NCBI RefSeq assembly: GCF_030581075.1
Contig: NZ_JAUQSW010000001.1
Span: 434,001-498,000 of the forward strand
Source of the DNA: Hymenobacter cheonanensis
Lineage (GTDB): Bacteria > Bacteroidota > Bacteroidia > Cytophagales > Hymenobacteraceae
Length of the DNA: 64,000 bases
Direction: 5' to 3'
Below, piece by piece: positions 49,285 through 57,440 of this stretch. Position numbers and translations under genes: made by a program. The notes beneath the pieces were generated by a model. It searched no databases, had not been told where the DNA came from, and worked only from the letters and a program-made list of their open reading frames with translations. Position 1 is the stretch's first letter. Every line of letters begins with the position of its first letter.

Positions 49285-50589
49285 ATGCTGCAAATTTCCG
49301 TTCTTAAAGAGCAGACCGCCCGCGTGCTGGCCGGCCTCGCCAAACGCAATTTTAAAACGGCCGAAGCTGATGTGCAGGCCATCCTGGACCTCGACCAGCG
49401 CCGCCGTGCCCTGCAAACGCAGCACGACGCCGCCCAGGCCGAGGCCAACGAGCTGGCCCGCCAGATTGGGGGGCTGATGCAAATGTCTAAAAATCGTACA
49501 TTAGATGCTTTTACTGAAAATAAAGAAAAGGCGGATGCCCTAAAGCTGCGCACGGCCGAGCTGAAAACCCAGATTAAGGCGCACGCCGACGAGCTGGCTG
49601 CCGCCGAGCAGCAGCAAACCCAGCTGCTGTATAAAATCCCGAATATCCCGCACGAAAGCGTACCCACCGGCCGCTCGGCCGACGACAACGAGGTGGTGCG
49701 CGAGGGCGGCACCAAGCCCGAGCTGGCCGCCGGTGCCCTCCCCCATTGGGAACTGATAAAAAAGTATGATATCATTGACTTTGAGCTAGGTATCAAAATT
49801 ACCGGCGCGGGCTTTCCGGTGTATAAGGGCCAGGGCGCGCGCTTGCAGCGGGCGTTGGTCAACTTTTTTCTCGACCAGGCGCGCGACGCGGGCTACACCG
49901 AGGTGCAGCCCCCCATCCTGGTGAACGAGGCTAGCGGCTACGGCACCGGCCAACTGCCTGATAAAGAAGGCCAGATGTACCACGACGCCCAGGATAACCT
50001 GTACCTCATCCCGACCTCGGAGGTGCCGATTACCAACCTGTACCGCGACGAGATTATTCCGGCCGACAAGCTGCCCGTGCGCAACACCGGCTACACGCCC
50101 TGCTTCCGGCGCGAGGCCGGCTCGTGGGGTGCCGACGTGCGGGGGCTGAACCGCCTGCACCAGTTCGATAAGGTGGAGATTGTGCAGATTACGCAGCCCG
50201 AAAACTCCTACGCCGCCCACGAAACCATGGTGGCGCACGTGGAGCAGCTGCTGCAGCTGCTGAAGCTGCCCTACCGCGTGCTGCGCCTGTGCGGCGGCGA
50301 CATGGGCTTTACCTCTGCCCTCACCTACGACCTGGAGGTGTGGAGCGCCGCCCAGGGCCGCTGGCTGGAGGTGTCGTCGGTGAGCAACTTTGAAACCTTC
50401 CAGGCCAACCGCCTCAAGTGCCGCTACCGGGGCGAGGGCGGCAAAACCCAGCTGCTGCACACGCTCAACGGCTCGGCGCTGGCCCTGCCGCGCATTGTGG
50501 CCGCGCTGCTCGAAAACAACCAGACGCCCGACGGCATCCGGCTGCCGCAGGTGCTGCACAGCTACTGCGGCTTCGATACCATAGGCTAG
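49285..50589 (+). CDS. serS: Seryl-tRNA synthetase
   Basis: 434 residues. N-terminal antiparallel coiled coil (about residues 25-105; 'LQTQHDAAQAEANELARQIG'). Class II catalytic domain: 'ITGAGFPVYKGQGARLQRAL', 'PTSEVPITNLYRDEII', motif 2 'PCFRREAGSWGADVRGLNR', then 'LHQFDKVEI', and motif 3 'NGSALALPRIVAALLENNQ'. Charges tRNA-Ser (and tRNA-Sec where present) in the cytoplasm. Length is normal. A rho-independent terminator follows. Confidence 0.97.
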   Translation: MLQISVLKEQTARVLAGLAKRNFKTAEADVQAILDLDQRRRALQTQHDAAQAEANELARQIGGLMQMSKNRTLDAFTENKEKADALKLRTAELKTQIKAHADELAAAEQQQTQLLYKIPNIPHESVPTGRSADDNEVVREGGTKPELAAGALPHWELIKKYDIIDFELGIKITGAGFPVYKGQGARLQRALVNFFLDQARDAGYTEVQPPILVNEASGYGTGQLPDKEGQMYHDAQDNLYLIPTSEVPITNLYRDEIIPADKLPVRNTGYTPCFRREAGSWGADVRGLNRLHQFDKVEIVQITQPENSYAAHETMVAHVEQLLQLLKLPYRVLRLCGGDMGFTSALTYDLEVWSAAQGRWLEVSSVSNFETFQANRLKCRYRGEGGKTQLLHTLNGSALALPRIVAALLENNQTPDGIRLPQVLHSYCGFDTIG

Positions 50590-50613
50590 CGTTTTAGCAT
50601 TTTTCTTTTATTT

Positions 50614-50656
50614 AACAGGCCGCTTTTCTGATTTAAGAAAAGCGGCCTGTTCTTTT
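50614..50656 (+). terminator. Terminator of serS
   Basis: AACAGGCCGCTTTTCT (50614-50629) pairs with AGAAAAGCGGCCTGTT (50636-50651), followed by CTTTTT; 25 bp after the stop codon. The next ~150 bp are AT-rich and gene-free. Confidence 0.9.
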
Positions 50657-50814
50657 TATCCAAATTTGGGATAGCTGTTCTGGCCCTTAATGGGGCTCAG
50701 AGTATAGTTATTTTATAAAATTTATAAATTTTTACGGTTTACAATCCAAAAGCTGAATAGTATCGTTCGTATGAATGTAGTTTAGAATCGTCAACTTAAT
50801 CATTCGTGCTGTAC

Positions 50815-51255
50815 ATGATAAACTTCGACTTCTATCGCCCTTCCCTACTAGCGCTGGCTATGGGGCTTTTTGCCGGTAGCTCGGCCTTCGCCCAAACAGC
50901 CGCTGTGCCTGATGGCAACGTTGCTTTTGCCAGCCCCGCCGACGATGCGCCGGGCATCGCGCTACAGCTAAGCCAGCCGCCGGCCCCCGAGGCTACGGCT
51001 TCTTTCTACGACAGCTCGCACAAAGACCTGCGGCAATCGCTGGCTTGGATGCAGGAAACCAATACCGTGGCTCCTACCTACTGGAACCTGTACACGGAGG
51101 CGCGCATTCGCCTGCAAATGCAGGACTACCCCGGGGCCCGGGCTACCGCCGAGCAGGCTTATAAATTGGCAATCAAGGCGCTGCCCCTGAGCCAGGCCTA
51201 CGTAACGCTCAGCGCCGCCGTGGTGGCCAAGGCGCAGCAGCTGGCCAGCCGCTAG
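50815..51255 (+). CDS. Secreted stand-alone homologue of the DUF2911 protein's helical tail
   Basis: 146 residues from ATG 50815 (a GTG at 50806 is in frame). Signal peptide 'LLALAMGLFAGSSAFA'. From 'ASFYDSSHKDLRQSLAWMQE' to the end it aligns to the C-terminal 85 residues of the next protein ('AVYYYDNNKDLKQALAWIQK'; 'NLYTEARIRLQMQDYPGA' against 'NVNTEAKIRLKMKDYKGA'). The DUF2911 domain itself is missing, so this is a partial duplication or a domain-only paralogue. TPR-like helical fold is likely; function unknown. Confidence 0.7.
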   Translation: MINFDFYRPSLLALAMGLFAGSSAFAQTAAVPDGNVAFASPADDAPGIALQLSQPPAPEATASFYDSSHKDLRQSLAWMQETNTVAPTYWNLYTEARIRLQMQDYPGARATAEQAYKLAIKALPLSQAYVTLSAAVVAKAQQLASR

Positions 51256-51368
51256 CCGCTGCTACGGCTTTTGAGCCGCCGCTTTTCTTCGCGCAGCCCG
51301 CCCACCCGGCGGGCTGCGCTATTTTTGACCCGGCAAGTATGTGCCGCCTTATTTTCGTTTGCTTGATT

Positions 51369-52259
51369 ATGAAGAATTTTGCCACCCACCTCGGCGCCGC
51401 CGTGGTGCTGACGACTACTTTGCTGGCTGCCCCCACCGCGCAGGCCCAGATTGCCACCCCGCAGGCTAGCCCCAAAAGCACGGTAACCCAGCGCGTGGGC
51501 CTCACCGATGTTACCATTACCTACTCGCGGCCCAGCGTGAAGGGCCGCACTATTTTTGGCGGCGACAAAACGGTGGTGGCCAACGGCAAGCGCTGGCGCA
51601 CCGGGGCTAATGCCACCACCAGCATCAAGTTTTCGGACGATGTGCTGATTGAGGGCGTGAAGGTGCCGGCCGGCGAGTACGGCCTCTACACCGTGCCGCG
51701 CCCCAATGAGTGGACGGTAGTGCTCAACAAAAGCCTCAAGCAAGGAGCTGACGTTGACGGCTTTAAGGATGACCAGGACGTAGCCCGCTTCACCATCAAG
51801 CCCTACAAGCTGGCTAGCAAGGTCGAAACCTTCACCATCACCTTCACCGACCTTACGCCGGCGACCGCCAACGTGGCGATGGACTGGGAAAATACGGGGG
51901 CCAAGTTTAAAATCACCAGCGACGTAGACAGCAAGGTGATGGCCCAGATTGACGAGAAAGTCGTCAAAAACGCCAGCCCCGCCGCCGGCGACCTGGCCGC
52001 TGCCGCCGTGTATTACTACGACAACAACAAGGACCTGAAGCAGGCGCTGGCCTGGATTCAGAAGGCTAATGCCACCGACCCCAAATTCTGGAACGTGAAC
52101 ACGGAGGCCAAAATCCGCCTCAAGATGAAGGACTATAAAGGCGCCGTGGCCGCCGCCGAGCAGTCGAAAAAACTGGCCCTGGCCGCTACCCCGCCCAACG
52201 GCGACTACGCCAAAATGGGCGACGAGCTGGTAGCCGAGGCTAAGAAAATGGGTAAGTAA
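51369..52259 (+). CDS. DUF2911 domain-containing secreted protein
   Basis: 296 residues from ATG 51369; signal peptide 'LGAAVVLTTTLLAAPTAQA'. DUF2911 core: 'VTITYSRPSVKGRTIFGG', 'WRTGANATTSIKFSDDVLIE', 'VPAGEYGLYTVPRPNEWTVV'. The last ~85 residues are a TPR-like tail ('AAAVYYYDNNKDLKQALAWI') repeated alone in the gene just upstream. Widespread in Bacteroidota, periplasmic, function not established. Confidence 0.9.
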   Translation: MKNFATHLGAAVVLTTTLLAAPTAQAQIATPQASPKSTVTQRVGLTDVTITYSRPSVKGRTIFGGDKTVVANGKRWRTGANATTSIKFSDDVLIEGVKVPAGEYGLYTVPRPNEWTVVLNKSLKQGADVDGFKDDQDVARFTIKPYKLASKVETFTITFTDLTPATANVAMDWENTGAKFKITSDVDSKVMAQIDEKVVKNASPAAGDLAAAAVYYYDNNKDLKQALAWIQKANATDPKFWNVNTEAKIRLKMKDYKGAVAAAEQSKKLALAATPPNGDYAKMGDELVAEAKKMGK

Positions 52260-52287
52260 GCCAGCCTACTCAAAGCCAGCTACCACC

Positions 52288-52387
52288 AGCACGTCATGCT
52301 GACGCCGGCCGCCGCTCACTCGCATCGTGGAGGTTAGTACCCCTAGCAACTGCGAGCGAGCGGCTGCCTGCGTCAGCATGACGTGCT
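52288..52387. repeat. Palindromic intergenic repeat (CATGCTGACGC variant)
   Basis: Left end AGCACGTCATGCTGACGCCG, right end CGTCAGCATGACGTGCT; arms ~37 bp with several mismatches. Lies between convergent DUF2911 and aspartate kinase. Confidence 0.8.
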
Positions 52388-52439
52388 TTTTCAGGCTACT
52401 GCTACGTTCTGATTTTTTTACAAAAACAGCCTGGCCCTC

Positions 52440-53816
52440 CTACCCCATTGCCTGGTTCAGGGCAATAATGGCGGGCTTATAATCTTCGCGGGCCAGAATA
52501 AACTGGATGTTGACCTTGCGCAGCGCAAAGCCGGCGCTGCAAATATTGATGCCGGCCTCGGCCAGCGCCACGGCCGCGCGGGCCAGCAGGCCTAGCTGGT
52601 CGATATTGGAGCCGATGAGGCACACCATCGACACCTGCTCGATGGTCACCTTCTCATACTTGGCTTCCAAGGTGGCTACGAGCTGCGGCTTGAGGTCTTT
52701 CTGCCAGATAACGAGCGAGATACTATTGGCGCTGGTGGCCTTGAAGATGTAGCTTACCCCTAGCTCGTCGAAGGCCTGCATGAGGTGCAGGTCGAAACCG
52801 GCCGCGCCCACCATGAGTGGGTCGTAAATGTCGATGATGACGACTTTATCGGTGCCGGTGATGACTTCAACGTGCTTTTCGGGCGACACGTAGTCGCGGG
52901 TGATGAGCGTGCCGGGATGCTCGGGCTCGAAGGTGTTTTTGATACGCAGGTCGATGGCATTGATTTCCAGCGGCTTCGAGGCCTTGGGATGAATGGCTTC
53001 CATGCCCACATCGGCGAGCTGGTCGGCCACGTCGTAGTTGGTGAAGCCCACGGGGTGGCACTGGTCCACGCCCACCATCATAGGGTCGGCCGAGCAGAGG
53101 TGGTATTCTTTGTGAATGATGGCCTCCTGCGGCTTCACGGCCACGGCTATCTTACTGAAAGTCACCTCCGAATACCCACGGTCGAACTCGCGCATAATGC
53201 CCTCGGTGCCCTTGGTGTAGCCGGTGGCAATGCAGATAGTACCGGCAAAATCGATGCCCGCGAAAGCCTGCTGAATGCGCTCATCAATGGTGAGCGCCCG
53301 CGCATCATCAAAGCCGCTGAGGTCGATGAGCGTGGCATTTACGCCCTTGTTTTGCAGGATATTGACCGAGTTGAAGGCCGAGTGCGCCTCGCCGATGCTG
53401 GCCAGAATTTCGCGGGCCGCCTGCAGGATATTGGCGCTGTTCACGTAGCCCGAGGCCAGCACATTGACGAGGCTGGCCAGGTAGGCCTGGGCCTGGTCGA
53501 TGCGCTGCTGGATGAAGGCATCGGCCACGGCCAGGTCGAGGCCTAGCGGGGCGTAGGTCTTGTTCAGCTCCTTGAGCTTGTCGGCCACTTCCTGCAAGGC
53601 GGTCCGAAACTCCTGGTGCTCGGTGATGCGGTGGTACACGCCGGGCGCGCCGGTTTTCTTGTTCTCCAGCAGCCAGTTGGTAACGCCGGCGTAGGCCGAG
53701 ACCACGAAAATGCGGTTGTATAGCTCCTGGCCCTGGCGGCCGTGGAAGACGATGTTCTGGAGGACATCGGCGAAGGCGGTCATGGAAGTACCGCCGATTT
53801 TTTCTACTGTGAGCAT
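52440..53816 (-). CDS. Aspartate kinase (KIGGTSM type)
   Basis: 458 residues from ATG 53816 (MLTVEKIGGTSMTAF). ATP-dependent phosphorylation of aspartate, first step to Lys, Thr and Met. Kinase landmarks: 'KIGGTSM' in place of the usual KFGGTSV, 'FVVSAYAGVTNWLLE', 'TGYTKGTEGIMREFDRGYSE', 'VTFSKIAVAV'. Two C-terminal ACT-like regions ('VVIIDIYDPLMVGAAGFDLH', 'VSMVCLIGSNIDQLGLLARA'). KIGGTSM and the length resemble the aspartokinase class found in ectoine clusters (Ask_Ect), but no ectoine genes are here. Its start is 11 bp from a 245-bp inverted-repeat element. Confidence 0.88.
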   Translation of the reverse strand: MLTVEKIGGTSMTAFADVLQNIVFHGRQGQELYNRIFVVSAYAGVTNWLLENKKTGAPGVYHRITEHQEFRTALQEVADKLKELNKTYAPLGLDLAVADAFIQQRIDQAQAYLASLVNVLASGYVNSANILQAAREILASIGEAHSAFNSVNILQNKGVNATLIDLSGFDDARALTIDERIQQAFAGIDFAGTICIATGYTKGTEGIMREFDRGYSEVTFSKIAVAVKPQEAIIHKEYHLCSADPMMVGVDQCHPVGFTNYDVADQLADVGMEAIHPKASKPLEINAIDLRIKNTFEPEHPGTLITRDYVSPEKHVEVITGTDKVVIIDIYDPLMVGAAGFDLHLMQAFDELGVSYIFKATSANSISLVIWQKDLKPQLVATLEAKYEKVTIEQVSMVCLIGSNIDQLGLLARAAVALAEAGINICSAGFALRKVNIQFILAREDYKPAIIALNQAMG

Positions 53817-53826
53817 GGTAGCGGGC

Positions 53827-54070
53827 GCTGCCCTGGCGCCGAACCCCACCCCCCGGCCCCCTCCCCTTTGGGAGAGGGGGAGCCACGGTGGCGCGGATGT
53901 CTGAAAAAGGGCATTAGCTAAGTAAAAGAAACAGGTCGTTTGCCCAAAAGAAGACAGACGACCTGCAAGGTAAAAGTCAGAATCAGTAAAATAAGCTAAC
54001 GCCAGTGCCGCTGTGGCTCCCCCTCTCCCGAAGGGGAGGGGGCCGGGGGGTGGGGTCCGGCGCTAGGGCA
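53827..54070. repeat. ~245-bp inverted-repeat (MITE-like) element
   Basis: Arms 53827-53896 and 54003-54070 are ~85% complementary over ~65 bp (core CCCCCTCCCCTTTGGGAGAG against its complement). The ~105-bp spacer holds a nested stem CAGGTCGT/ACGACCTG. It occupies nearly the whole 306-bp gap between aspartate kinase and the PIG-L gene; no gene is seen in that gap. Confidence 0.8.
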
Positions 54071-54122
54071 CGGCGGTAGCTAGCCGCTCGCCCCTCCCAT
54101 TTGGGGACTCACAGACTCCACG

Positions 54123-56816
54123 CTACTTCCCGCCCGACTCGACCAAGTTAGCCAGCACCCGGAAGGCGCCCGGCACGCCGGCCGGCAGCTCGCGAAACAG
54201 CGACAAGCCGGTGTAGATGTAGCGCCCCTTGCCATACGGCGCCACCAGAATGGCGCTCTGCTTATCGGTTTCGCCGGGGTCGTGGCTGGCGATAACGGGC
54301 TGATAATGCGCATCCCAACTCGACGGATAATATAGGCCTTGCTCCTGCACCCAGCCGGTGGCAAAGTCGGCGGGTGTGAGCTTGTTGGGAACATTCAGCA
54401 CCGGGGCGCCGGGGTTCAAAAACGTAACGGGCGTGTTCTCGACCGTTACGCGGTCGCTGGAGAGTGCTAGCGGATAGGGCCCAATCTGGGGTAGCACGGT
54501 GCCGTAGTTCACTACGTACTGCACCAGCATGGTGCCGCCGTTTTCGACGTATTTGAGCAGCGCGGGCTGCTGCGTCTTAAGCTTATTGAGCACGTTGTAG
54601 GCGCGCACGCCGAGCACCACGGCGTCGTAGCGGGCCAGCCGCTCGGCGGTGAGGTCGGTGGCAGGGTCGAGGAGGGTCACGGTGTAGCCGAGCTGCCGCA
54701 GGGCTTCGGGCACCTCGTCGCCGGCGCCCATGAGGTAGCCGATGGTTTTGGTGTGGCCCCTGGCCACATTCAGCTTCACGAGCGGCGCGGTGGCCTCGGG
54801 GAAGAGCGTCTGGGTCGGAATGTGCGGGTAGATTATCTGCTGAATGCCCCGGCTGTACTTCTCGGCGCCTATAGTAGCCACGGCGCGCAGCTCACTTTTG
54901 CCCTCGGCCGCGCCGGCTAGGGGGCGCAGGGAGAAGTTGACGGTCTGCTCGTCGTCCTTGTTTTTGAGGGTGAAGGCGACGGTGGCGGGCTCGGCCTGCC
55001 AGCCGCTGGGCACCTGCAAGGCCAGTTGGCCCTGCACCCCGGCCTGGCCGGCGCGCAGCGTCACAGGCACTTGCTTGGGCTGCTGGTCGGCAAAGACGTA
55101 GGCGCGGGCGGCGGGAATATTCACCATCACCGGCGGCACCACGGCTAGCGGTTGGTAGAGTTCGCCGAGGACCGGGTCGGTGTGCTTGTATTGGACGGGG
55201 ATTCTTAAGCGTGTATAAAATCCATTTTCAAAACTTATACTTAGATATCCTTCAAGCGGAGGTAGATTCTCAGGCCGGCCAATTAAAAATTGACGTTCTA
55301 GAAAATCATTAGGCTTAGACTCAAGGGACTGTCTAAATGCCAAGTATTCTGCACGAGTATATGACCTTACCTTATCCTCTAAGTGCGAATGCACGCCTGC
55401 TGGCAATTTTTCCGGTACAGCATACATTCCGACGCTACCTTTTTCACGTAGCCAATAGGGCTGAGATTCCGGCACGAAAAGCGGGACAAATTGATGCCTG
55501 CTTATACGCAAAGCCTTGTCTAGTTTAAGAGGTGTATGGAAAATGGTATCTGCGCCCACTGCTTTAGGAGAACCTTGGATATCCGCTAGCTGCCCAGCCA
55601 CATTTGACCGACTTACAATCTCGTAAGTCACATCTATAGGCTGTCCCGGAGCAACTGTTGCAACGTTAGTTGTCGCCTCAACATAAAGTCCTAATGCGGC
55701 CCTTATCAGGACATCTAATAGTTCATCCTTTTCAGAAAGCCAAAATTGCTCAGCTGTGGTAGGCTTATTAATTGGAAGCCCAGCATCTTTTGCGTTAGCA
55801 TTTGACAACAGTTGCTCTAGAGTTTTCTGCACACCTAACAACCCCGCCACGCTGGTGCTAGGGTTGCTCGCGTCATACTTCCGAATCACCTCGTCTACCA
55901 GTTTGCCAATGGCCGCGCCGCCCGGCACGCGGCTCCACGTCTGGTCGATGCCTTCGAATAAATCGGTTCTGGCGGGCGTGCCTTTCACGAACTGGAAGTA
56001 CTCGATGGCCTCGCCGCGCTGGGCGGCCGCGCCGAAGCCCTGGCTGCGGTGCTGCGAGCGCGAGCGGGCCGCGATTTCGCCGTAGCTCTGGCCCAGCAGC
56101 GGGTTGTAGCCGCCGGCGTCGAGGGTGAGGTAGCCGGCCATGCTTTCGCCGGGCTTCACGAAGTAGCTGCCGGTGTTCCAGTACAGGCGCTTGGGCTGCC
56201 AGGCTTGCACGTATTGGAGCTGCTCGGGGAAGCGCTTGGGGTCGCCGGCGGCGTCGAAGGCTTCGGCGGCCAGGATGGCGCTTGCCTGGTGGTGGCCGTG
56301 GCCGGCGCGGGCATCGGGCGGGAAGCGGGTGATGAGCACATCGGGCCGCCGCTGGCGGATAACCCACACCATATCGGCGAGCACCTGCTCCTTGTCCCAG
56401 ATGGTGAAGGTTTCGGCCGAGGTCTTGCTGAAGCCGAAGTCGTTGGCCCGCGAGAAGTACTGGTGCGCCCCGTCGATACGGCGCGCCGCCAGCAGCTCCT
56501 GGGTGCGAATGACGCCGAGCTGCTCGCGCAGCTCGGGACCGATGAGGTCCTGGCCACCGTCGCCGCGGGTGCAGCTGAAGTAGCTGGTTTCGAGCTGGCG
56601 GCCGTTGGCGAGGTAGGCCAGCAGGCGGGTATTCTCGTCGTCGGGGTGGGCGGCGATGTACATCACCGAGCCCACCACGTTGAGCTTTTTGAGGCCTAGC
56701 AGAATCTCGGACGAGGTATAGGTTTTGGGCGCCTGGGCTTTTGCAGTGAGCAGTGAGCAGTGCGTAATGAGCAGGGCCAGGCAGAGGCGGGCGGCGGTGC
56801 GTAAGGAAAAAGGCAT
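54123..56816 (-). CDS. Secreted PIG-L/LmbE-family deacetylase
   Basis: 897 residues from ATG 56816; signal peptide 'TAARLCLALLITHCSLLTAKA'. N-terminal PIG-L domain (~40-290) with zinc-binding 'VMYIAAHPDDENTRLLAYLA' (AHPDDE), 'TRGDGGQDLIG' and 'DARAGHGHHQASAI'. The middle is beta-sandwich-like (~400-650). The C-terminal ~200 residues contain 'VVLGVRAYNVLNK' and 'LVQYVVNYG', a glutamine-amidotransferase-like fold. Expected: deacetylation of an N-acetyl sugar outside the cytoplasm; substrate unknown. Oddity: about 55195-55830 (residues ~330-540) is only ~40% GC, the flanks ~65%, with the frame unbroken. Confidence 0.88.
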   Translation of the reverse strand: MPFSLRTAARLCLALLITHCSLLTAKAQAPKTYTSSEILLGLKKLNVVGSVMYIAAHPDDENTRLLAYLANGRQLETSYFSCTRGDGGQDLIGPELREQLGVIRTQELLAARRIDGAHQYFSRANDFGFSKTSAETFTIWDKEQVLADMVWVIRQRRPDVLITRFPPDARAGHGHHQASAILAAEAFDAAGDPKRFPEQLQYVQAWQPKRLYWNTGSYFVKPGESMAGYLTLDAGGYNPLLGQSYGEIAARSRSQHRSQGFGAAAQRGEAIEYFQFVKGTPARTDLFEGIDQTWSRVPGGAAIGKLVDEVIRKYDASNPSTSVAGLLGVQKTLEQLLSNANAKDAGLPINKPTTAEQFWLSEKDELLDVLIRAALGLYVEATTNVATVAPGQPIDVTYEIVSRSNVAGQLADIQGSPKAVGADTIFHTPLKLDKALRISRHQFVPLFVPESQPYWLREKGSVGMYAVPEKLPAGVHSHLEDKVRSYTRAEYLAFRQSLESKPNDFLERQFLIGRPENLPPLEGYLSISFENGFYTRLRIPVQYKHTDPVLGELYQPLAVVPPVMVNIPAARAYVFADQQPKQVPVTLRAGQAGVQGQLALQVPSGWQAEPATVAFTLKNKDDEQTVNFSLRPLAGAAEGKSELRAVATIGAEKYSRGIQQIIYPHIPTQTLFPEATAPLVKLNVARGHTKTIGYLMGAGDEVPEALRQLGYTVTLLDPATDLTAERLARYDAVVLGVRAYNVLNKLKTQQPALLKYVENGGTMLVQYVVNYGTVLPQIGPYPLALSSDRVTVENTPVTFLNPGAPVLNVPNKLTPADFATGWVQEQGLYYPSSWDAHYQPVIASHDPGETDKQSAILVAPYGKGRYIYTGLSLFRELPAGVPGAFRVLANLVESGGK

Positions 56817-56913
56817 AAACAGCAAACCAGTTTAGGCCGTGAAGTTACCGGCTAGCCTGCCCCGCCGGCCGCGTGCCCCGCCAGGCAGCTTCCAGCCAGG
56901 CACCTTGGGGCAC

Positions 56914-56958
56914 AAAAAAAGCCGTCGATGCTGCGCTAGGCGCAACACCGACGGCTTT
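56914..56958 (-). terminator. Terminator of the Cys-rich peptide gene
   Basis: AAAGCCGTCG (56918-56927) pairs with CGACGGCTTT (56949-56958). The minus strand ends in seven T; 17 bp after the stop of the gene at 56975-57172. Confidence 0.8.
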
Positions 56959-56974
56959 CTGATGAACCAACCGA

Positions 56975-57172
56975 CTAGTCGCGGGCCGGGGTTTTCCGGT
57001 TGCCGCGCCGGTCGGCGTCGCTCAGCGTGAGCGGGCAGGCCAGCGGCGGCTGCAAACTAGTGGGCGAGTAGGCGGCGCAGTAGCCGGCTGCCCAGCAGCC
57101 GGCACAGCCACCGCCCAGCAGCCGGGCCTCGGCCCAGCTGTCGGTCAGCAGTGGAGTGGTGACATATTTCAT
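56975..57172 (-). CDS. Small cysteine-rich peptide (65 aa), unknown
   Basis: 65 residues from ATG 57172 (MKYVTTPLLTDSWAEARLLG). After 'ARLLGGG' comes a Cys-rich stretch 'CAGCWAAGYCAAYSPTS' and later one more Cys ('PPLACPLTLSD'), then a charged tail. A dedicated rho-independent terminator supports a real transcription unit. The short leader, Gly-Gly and Cys cluster recall a precursor peptide, but no modifying or export gene is adjacent, so this stays a hypothesis. It could alternatively be a small RNA. Confidence 0.5.
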   Translation of the reverse strand: MKYVTTPLLTDSWAEARLLGGGCAGCWAAGYCAAYSPTSLQPPLACPLTLSDADRRGNRKTPARD

Positions 57173-57330
57173 AGCGGGAGGTATAGGGAGAGTGAGTGAA
57201 AACGCGATAGCTAGCCGGCCATTCGGACAAAAGCTGGGGGCTGTAGTCCCATAATGGGTCCAGTAGTTATCCGCTTGTCCCAAATGTCCACCCAACATGT
57301 GGGTTTAGTTGAATATTTCATGCGAATGGT

Positions 57331-57370
57331 CCTATTGGCTTACTGAGCGCACCTACTGGCTTCCTGAGCG
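57331..57370. repeat. Two tandem 19-mers, period 21
   Basis: CCTATTGGCTTACTGAGCG at 57331-57349 and CCTACTGGCTTCCTGAGCG at 57352-57370, two mismatches. Upstream of the AddB-like gene. Confidence 0.75.
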
Positions 57371-57425
57371 GCCAGCGGGCTGGCGCGGGCCATCCACCAG
57401 TAAGCTGGGCCGGGGGCGGGGGCCG

Positions 57426-57433
57426 TATCTTTG
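57426..57433 (+). promoter_or_regulatory. -7 box of the AddB-like gene
   Basis: TATCTTTG, 7 nt before ATG 57441; decides that start over the longer frame from 57309. Confidence 0.55.
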
Positions 57434-57440
57434 GGTAGTT

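Noticed and set aside
57309..57440. 44-residue N-terminal extension of the AddB-like protein
   Set aside because: It covers the tandem repeats and -7 box; the homologous part begins after ATG 57441.
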